The notes beneath the pieces are model-generated. The model saw nothing but the letters and a program-made list of their open reading frames with translations. It was not told where the DNA came from and searched no databases. Source: Cruorifilaria tuberocauda (lineage: Eukaryota; Nematoda; Chromadorea; Rhabditida; Onchocercidae). From it: 19,405 nucleotides of DNA. Within the stretch, counting starts at the first letter, position 1. Every line of letters starts with the position of its first letter. A program made the position numbers and the translations under genes. The DNA is taken from positions 1 to 19,405 of the forward strand of contig JABVXU010000816.1 in assembly GCA_013365365.1 (NCBI GenBank), in the 5' to 3' direction. Below, in pieces: positions 13,800-19,405 of the stretch.

Positions 13800-14497
13800 G
13801 CAAATATTTGCTTAAATTTAACTTAAATCCTATTTCTTTCGAAAATTTGAACAGCGAAAAATACATTCTCAGAAAAATTCACATTTCCCATTTTCATATT
13901 ATCTGTCTCATCCAATCATATAAATGCTTTTAATCTTAATCATTTTTCAAAATTACATTCTCCAATAATAAATCACATTTATGTTAAATCACATAAATCA
14001 TATTTATGTCCACTACGCAATTTCTATTTTTATTTCAAGAAAAAAAAATAAAAATAGTGCTAGCAAGACGGAGACAACAAAGATTGATAAAAATTTAATG
14101 ACAAAATATATTTTTGTACAGATTGAGAAAATATGTAAATATATAGTCATTACAACATGACCAGTGATTAAGAGTGGAAGGAAAATTATCATTTCTCAAA
14201 GAGAACAGAGAGAGTAAAGTGGTTCTCACAATTTTGGGAATCGAAATTTTGAAAAATATTGGATTGGAGTAGTGATGGGGAGCAAGTGGGACGACAGGTA
14301 AGAGTATGCTAATCAATAGTTGTGAATTAATTAATTAATTTTAACCCTCAAAAATTGCACAGGTGTTACATTTAAAGAAATTCAAAAATTGACTGCTAAC
14401 AAAGGACCGTATTCAAATCGCCAAAAGGATAATTGAATTTAGTTTAGCATCAGATGGGCATATTACGGAAGGATCGGTTTTTTTTGTTTTAATTTGC
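13800..14497. other. Divergent intergenic region, JMJD4/COMMD
   Basis: About 700 bp between two genes read in opposite directions, so it presumably holds both promoters. It contains CACATTTATG/CACATAAATC-type short repeats (13973-14010), an ATTAATTAATTAATT run near 14326-14340 and A-rich tracts. The ORFs (for example 73 aa, minus, 14095-14316) look random. I see no TATA-like element that I would trust. Confidence 0.5.
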
Positions 14498-14499
14498 AG
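14498..14499 (+). promoter_or_regulatory. Candidate acceptor upstream of the COMMD gene
   Basis: TTTTAATTTGCAG ends at 14499, a strong nematode-type acceptor 118 nt before ATG 14618. The leader would include the three-copy repeat and several short upstream ATGs. Confidence 0.45.
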
Positions 14500-14505
14500 A
14501 TTGAA

Positions 14506-14599
14506 TCGGTCATGTTTTCCTAGCAAGTAAACCAATGTCGATCATGTTTTCTAGAAGTGATCCAATATCGATCATGTTTTCTGGCAGGTAATCCAATAT
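14506..14599. repeat. Three-copy tandem repeat, about 31 bp
   Basis: Units start at 14506, 14538 and 14568 with lengths 32, 30 and about 32. Each reads TCG(G/A)TCATGTTTTC, a variable centre, then (A/T)CCAAT(A/G). Copies 2 and 3 begin with TCGATC. The array would lie in the 5' leader of the COMMD gene, where every copy supplies an upstream ATG. Copy 3 carries CAG/GTAATC, which also looks like a splice donor. Confidence 0.8.
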
Positions 14600-14617
14600 A
14601 AAGCTTCAATTCATTTA

Positions 14618-15873
14618 ATGGATGTCGATCTGAATCCGGATGTTATCACTGGTTTGTTTAATTTCTGTTTTATATCCATTTCTGTTGGTGTTGTGAAATT
14701 TAAATAAATTTTAAAAAATTTTTGAATTAGTACCTTTGCAAAATTCAGTGCTAGTATTTAGTGCTTATATATAAGCAGTTATATTCATCTCCCTCAGTAT
14801 CTGTTAAAAAATGGGTCATTAGTAGGTTTTTCTAAGAAAACAAAGACTTATATTTTAGTATTCAAATATTGATGAGTTTAAATTTTTATCCATTTAAATT
14901 AGTGTATTTGCAATGATTCACCTATGACCATCCACATTTAATATGAATGTTTCATTTGCAACTTACTGCTTCAACGATAAAATATTCTAGAAGTGCATAT
15001 TCGATATTAGAGGGTTTTACCTTTTTTTGGTTACACATGATTTTATTTGTATGACTTGAATTTTGATTTGTATCGAATTTTTCATTTTTGAGAGGCATGG
15101 CGGAGTATAAGAATGAGAACTGCACTTGATGAATGCACAAATGTTGATAAAAAATCAATGGAAAGACTATTTTCTGTATTGGAAGAATTGAATCAACTAA
15201 CTAAATATGATGATCCAAGTTCTGTATTGGAACGCTGTAATTTTTCTGAATTGGTTTGTTGTAATTTAATTTCACATAAAAGATTTGCATGATATTCAGT
15301 ATATGTACTGTTTCAATGTTTCGATACCTAAAGATGTGTTAATATTCAAGAAGACTATTTTCAGCATGCTTCTTGACTTATTCAGCTTTAATTTTTTTTT
15401 CAGAATAAGCAACATATGTTACGTTTATGGCGTGCAAAAACAGATGACGATATAAAATGGGGCATCGATGTAGTAGTAGCTAATTCAAATATTCGGAAAA
15501 GTCTGCATCCGAAGATTTGGTTAGTTGTTGATGGACAGGAAATTGAAATGAACCTGGAAGTTTTTGCTAAATTAAGGTGATAGTTTTATACCTTTTTTAA
15601 TAATGCTTTTCGTTTGTATCAGAAATTTTTGAAGCTTTATTTTCCAAACTATTCTCTATAGAATTTTTAAATTCTTTGAAATTTCCACTGCTTGATTTCA
15701 TATACTGTATATTTCAATTTGCTATCAAATATTCAGCAGCGGATTAGCAACTTGCAGAGATAGTAACTATACATAGAGTTTGAAAGGTTTATTCATTGTC
15801 TTAAATATTGCAGTTAAACTTTTTCAGATTTGAGGTCTCTCGAGCACTCAGTAGGATTAGTCATTATGCATAA
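14618..15873 (+). CDS. COMM domain-containing protein (COMMD family)
   Basis: Exons 15113-15253, 15404-15576 and 15828-15873 join in phase with good GT/TTTCAG sites. A first exon 14618-14651 (MDVDLNPDVIT) joins in phase to 15093 through a weak TTTTTGAG acceptor. The full model is 137 aa; starting at ATG 15113 gives 119 aa. The C-terminal half (about 84-135) fits the COMM domain: W84 in KWGIDVVVANS, the HPKIWLVV strand, then EMNLEVFAKLRFEVSRALSRI, matching the family's F..LR..V...L ending. COMMD proteins dimerise through this domain and work in the Commander/CCC complex in endosomal recycling. The helical N-terminal domain is short compared with the usual 170-200 aa, so an exon may be missing. 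I cannot assign a paralogue. An alternative end is the stop TGA 15578-15580 if intron 3 is retained. Confidence 0.75.
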
Positions 15874-16202
15874 TTGTCGCTAGGATATTCTCTTGTTCTG
15901 CAGCATGTATTCGTTAGCATACGTGGATAAATTGCTAAATTAAATGAAGCTTATTTATCCGATCCAATTAATTATAGACGCATTTTTGTATCAATAATGA
16001 ATGTAAGATATATTTTACACCAATTTTGTTTTTATCCACTCAAAATTTTTTCTCCATATTGAAATGAAATGTCTCTATTGCCTTGTATGATTTCCTGAGT
16101 TATTTTATTTATTCCGATAATATCACTTGATTTTACCTCCTTTTAGCTATTTATGTTGCTAGTAGTGCAGATGCTTCCTTGTGTCCATGATCGTTAAATT
16201 TC

Positions 16203-16208
16203 AATAAA
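16203..16208 (+). terminator. Candidate poly(A) signal for the COMMD gene
   Basis: AATAAA lies 330 nt past the stop at 15871-15873. I noticed no earlier canonical copy after the stop. Chance occurrence is likely in this composition. Confidence 0.3.
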
Positions 16209-16232
16209 TTTATTGTATTTACTTTCGGAATA

Positions 16233-16255
16233 AATATTAATTCTTAATTAATATT
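16233..16255. repeat. Perfect 10 bp inverted repeat, 3 nt loop
   Basis: AATATTAATT (16233-16242) and AATTAATATT (16246-16255) are exact reverse complements around CTT. All arm bases are A or T, so chance is a real possibility. Confidence 0.6.
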
Positions 16256-17841
16256 ACAGCTTTATATGTTTAATAAGAAGTTTTGAGAAAAGAAGATCTC
16301 TTCCTATTATTGGCTTATTATTTTTGGCTACACTACCGAAAAACATTTCAAATATTTTGGTTTGAAATCAGTCCTTCAGTCCCATACTGCTTTTTAAAAG
16401 CCAACATCAACCTACTGAAATTAGCGACTTTCTTCCCGTTATATCCCTTCGTCTTATTTTTAAACTGAAATAATTGTGCATTACAAATTGTTACAAATTA
16501 GGCGAAATTATTTTAAAATTTCTATAAATTTTGTTGAGGACTAAAGATTCAAAATTCCATATAGTTAGGTTTTTCATTTTGTTGAATTTGCTGTTTCATT
16601 TGAAACCCGTAATTCTATAATTGAGTCATTTCCAGGTTGAAAATCTTTTCCCAAACAAATTATTTTCCGAAACAATATCAGAGAAGCAGCTATTTTATTT
16701 CCATTGGAGGATCATTTTTGAAAAATTATTGAAATAAGCAGAAGAATTCGTGCTTTTTGCTTAAATTATTTTGTAACAAAATTTAATCAGATTTGATTTA
16801 GAAACTTCGGGAAACATTTATATCATTTATATTTGTATCATAATATCTCCTGATCTCGGAAAAAAAGTTTTTAAAGCACTTGATTTCTTTCCATATCAAT
16901 TTACTAAATTACAACTACAAAGAGGAATATTTTTAGATCAATATAGTTCGGAATATTCAACAAAGAATTCCCATTTTCTACTTCGAAAAGGCTACGATAA
17001 TTTAAATGAAAAGTAGAAATATCAACTGATAGAAGAACCGTTCAACTCCAAATAAAAACCCATTCAGTTATGAAAAGGAATATCTATAGATTACAGACTA
17101 TTTTTTGCTATTAAATGTAAAAACTCTGAGAAAAATTGTTGAATTCTTATCCGCTGAAATAAAAATGAAAACATTGGTCATTACAGCCGCGCAACTTCAA
17201 TATACTTCTGGATCATAGAAGAACAAAAACATCAGACCACTCTTCTAAGCCATTTAAATAGATTCTCTAACATAAATAGAACTTTAATATAACCGAATCT
17301 TTATATTTTTTTTATGGGAAAAATGTAATAAATAAATGACGATAAAACATGCAAAACAATATTTTAAATAAATTCAGTTTTTTGTACAATCTCTATTTTT
17401 CCACTGATCTTTGGAAAACGAAATGATAATGCAAATTTGTTCAACCGAGAGCATTAAACAACAGGTCATTGAATACTTTAAAAACTTGTTGTTTCTGATA
17501 ATTTATGCAAAAATGCTCAAATAAATCAATCAATAATCAAGCTTTACTTATGAAAGGAATACCACTTCCTCCTTACTATCAAAATTCTCCAAAAATAAGC
17601 TCTGAAAGATTTTTTGAAGAATAATTTCAAGTCTCGATTACGTATTATCCTTAAAACACAGATAGATATTCGAATTTGGAACAAACAAAATCTAAATTTT
17701 AATAGTTTCAAACTTCACTTTTAACTACCAATGTTTCATACCTCCATTGTGATAAAATCGCATATCAAATTTCAGTAGCATATTTCTCAAATGATTTTAA
17801 CTTAGAAGTTAAAAGGGTTTGATGATTAGTGATAGAACTGT

Positions 17842-17863
17842 GCTTCGATTTTCGGCACGAAGC
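17842..17863. repeat. GC-containing 6 bp hairpin in a promoter-like region
   Basis: GCTTCG (17842-17847) pairs with CGAAGC (17858-17863) around a 10 nt loop. It lies in a less AT-rich patch (about 17830-18020) upstream of the zinc-finger gene, beside its TATA-like box. Confidence 0.45.
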
Positions 17864-17967
17864 TGTTGTCATTTCTCACTGTAATTAATGTAAAGCTTTG
17901 AACGTATAGAGGAACGGTGTTTTCGTGACTTTGTCCGGTCATAGATCGTGCGGGAGAAAACGGAATG

Positions 17968-17975
17968 TATAAAAA
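17968..17975 (+). promoter_or_regulatory. TATA-like box for the zinc-finger gene
   Basis: TATAAAAA sits in a locally GC-richer patch about 150 nt before ATG 18122. The distance suits a transcription start near 18000. No initiator motif was recognised, so this is a moderate call. Confidence 0.4.
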
Positions 17976-18104
17976 CGATTCTTTCTGTTGATCTGACAAG
18001 TATGACTTCATCCGGTTGATTTCTCGTCCTTCAAAACTTCTACTCTAAGAAATGTTTTTCAGCAACAATTTGCAGATTCTACATTTCCAAATTAATTTAT
18101 CTTC

Positions 18105-18106
18105 AG
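18105..18106 (+). promoter_or_regulatory. Acceptor 15 nt before the zinc-finger gene ATG
   Basis: AATTTATCTTCAG ends at 18106 and is a near-ideal nematode acceptor. It leaves a 15 nt 5' UTR, which supports ATG 18122 as the real start and is consistent with spliced-leader addition. Confidence 0.6.
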
Positions 18107-18121
18107 AAATCGTTCTCAATC

Positions 18122-19405
18122 ATGCTACTATCATATTATTTCGCAGTGTTTGTGTTGCCGTCGTATATCGCACAAGTAACCGTAAGTAAATAAGAATTTC
18201 GTATAAAATGAGTATTCATAAATTTCTTGTCGTAGAAATTAAATATCAAATCATTCATTTCTTGCTTATTCTTTCATCATTTTTAAACTGATCGATATTT
18301 TGCGATTATATCCTGCAGTAGAAATCAAATTGAAACAGAAAACACTTGTACATTGAATCCTCAAATCATTTTTGTGACAACGATTTGTTACTAATCCTCT
18401 GGTATTGCAGCACAGATGCTACAATAACGTTTTATAGTACCGTTGGTTATCCCTAGCTAAAAATTTTCACATCTATAAAAGAATTATTTCGAACTATTTT
18501 AGGTATCAAATGTGCCAATACGAATAGCACCAGCCGATTACTTCAAGCAGAATTCGGTAAAACGGTTTAAGTTAGATGAAAGAAGTTACAACCAGGAATC
18601 TTTAGATGGTTCAGAAAAGAGAAATGGGAATGAAATAATGACTACAGCTAATGAAGCAAACGGAATTAAGTACGAATATGACGTATGCAGTAAGCAATAC
18701 GATCTGCGAAATCACACGAGAAAACATACGGGTGAAAGAGAATTCCGATGTGACGTTTGCAATAAAACATTCACACATCGCCGAAATTTGAAGAAACACA
18801 GATTCATGCATCTGAAAGAACCAATACTAAAATGTGACGTATGTAGTAAACAATTCCGATATCCAGACAGTCTGCGAATTCATAAGAAAATCCATACGAA
18901 CGAAAAACAATACAAATGCGACATATGCTATAGGCGATTCCGGCAGTCCGGTACTCTGCGAAATCACAGAAAAATACATACCGGCGAAAGAGATTTCAAA
19001 TGCGAAAAATGTAGTAAAGCATTCACAAAACGCGCTTATCTAGAATCACACAAATTGTCGCACGGAACGGAACGACCATTCATATGTGACGTATGCGGTA
19101 AGCGATTCAGATATTCATGCAATCTGTATACTCACAAGAAAATACATATGGCAGAAAAAGAATTCCAGTGTGACATATGCGATAAAGCATTTGTACAGAA
19201 TTCAAATCTAAAGAAACATAGATTGATGCATGCGAAGGAACCATCATTTGAAAATGATAAATGCGATAGGAAATTCACCCGAAATTCACCTCCTCAGGAA
19301 TACGTAAAGAAGCGTGAAAATCCTGAAAACCTGTTTTCAACAGTAAGTTCCTCAATTATACCTGTAATTGAAGATATCTTTGCCACGGATGCATTGATAC
19401 AGGAA
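18122..19405 (+). CDS. C2H2 zinc-finger protein with signal-like leader (partial)
   Basis: Exon 1 (18122-18181) encodes 20 residues, hydrophobic MLLSYYFAVFVLPSYIAQVT, followed by the strong donor GTAAGT. Exon 2 starts at 18503 after TATTTTAG, both in phase 0, and stays open to 19405. After a polar linker there are eight finger positions. Finger 1 is broken (tyrosine for the first cysteine, shortened C-to-H spacing). Fingers 2-7 (about residues 101-263) are intact C-x2-C-x12-H-x3-H Kruppel type, for example FRCDVCNKTFTHRRNLKKH and FICDVCGKRFRYSCNLYTH. Finger 8 lacks its first cysteine and both histidines. Linkers are mostly unlike TGEKP (HLKEPI, HTNEKQ, HGTERP, HMAEKE). Arrays of this type bind DNA. 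The 5' leader looks like a signal peptide, which is unusual for a transcription factor. A donor ACA/GTAAGT at 19342/19343 may end exon 2 at residue 300; otherwise the frame runs off the window. The 320 nt intron is empty. Confidence 0.88.

Larger units (their letters stand above)
15874..17820. other. AT-rich intergenic DNA, no supported gene
   Basis: Nearly 2 kb with no ORF I can connect by splice sites to a recognisable protein. The 61-codon ORF at 16283-16468 (plus) is hydrophobic and AT-driven with no motif. The stretch contains the COMMD 3' flank and the inverted repeat at 16233-16255. An alternative last COMMD exon at 15904-15943 (acceptor TTCTGCAG, 13 open codons) is possible but fits the COMM domain less well. 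I see no RNA genes. Confidence 0.55.

Noticed and set aside
13684..13933. ORFs on both strands upstream of JMJD4 exon 1
   Set aside because: They overlap the start of JMJD4 in other frames and show no conserved motif; the JMJD4 frame continues cleanly into exon 2.
16283..16468. 61-codon plus-strand ORF after the COMMD gene
   Set aside because: Hydrophobic and AT-driven, without motifs or splice continuity, despite an acceptor-like ATTACAG just upstream.
18611..18811. 66-codon minus-strand ORF
   Set aside because: Antisense shadow of the zinc-finger exon.

Overview
The window is eukaryotic nuclear DNA, most probably from a nematode and perhaps a filarial or other spirurid species (inference). 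It is about 70% A+T. Genes are split by short to medium introns with TTTCAG/TTGCAG-type acceptors, and such acceptors often lie a few bases upstream of start codons, as expected for spliced-leader trans-splicing. Reassembling exons by splice site and phase gives five protein genes. Most long uninterrupted ORFs here are exon pieces or shadow frames.

Layout. Positions 1-3260 hold no gene I can support, only AT-rich DNA with small repeats and hairpins. Positions 3265-7686 (minus) are an 11-exon PHF12/Pf1 homologue: PHD1, MRG-binding segment, PHD2, conserved middle, FHA. Positions 7691-8747 are the divergent promoter region shared with a METTL21-family protein-lysine methyltransferase (plus, 8779-10357, 3 exons). 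Its 3' end runs into a strongly strand-asymmetric A+C-rich island (about 10290-10600) that may be a nuclear copy of mitochondrial DNA. Convergent to it is JMJD4 (minus, 10914-13769, 6 exons), with a cysteine-rich tail. After a second divergent intergenic region comes a small COMM-domain protein (plus, about 14618-15873), preceded by a three-copy repeat. Positions 15874-17800 are non-coding as far as I can see. From 18122 to beyond the window end is a C2H2 zinc-finger gene (plus) whose first exon encodes a signal-peptide-like segment.

How the genes relate. They are not an operon: two divergent pairs (PHF12/METTL21 and JMJD4/COMMD) meet tail to tail at METTL21/JMJD4. By family knowledge PHF12 is a Sin3-HDAC/MRG15 chromatin adaptor, METTL21A methylates Hsp70-type chaperones on lysine, JMJD4 hydroxylates a lysine of termination factor eRF1, and COMMD proteins work in the Commander endosomal recycling complex. 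The most unusual items are the zinc-finger protein with a secretory leader, the possible mitochondrial insertion that may have altered the end of the methyltransferase, the hydrophobic leader on that methyltransferase, and the cysteine-rich JMJD4 tail.
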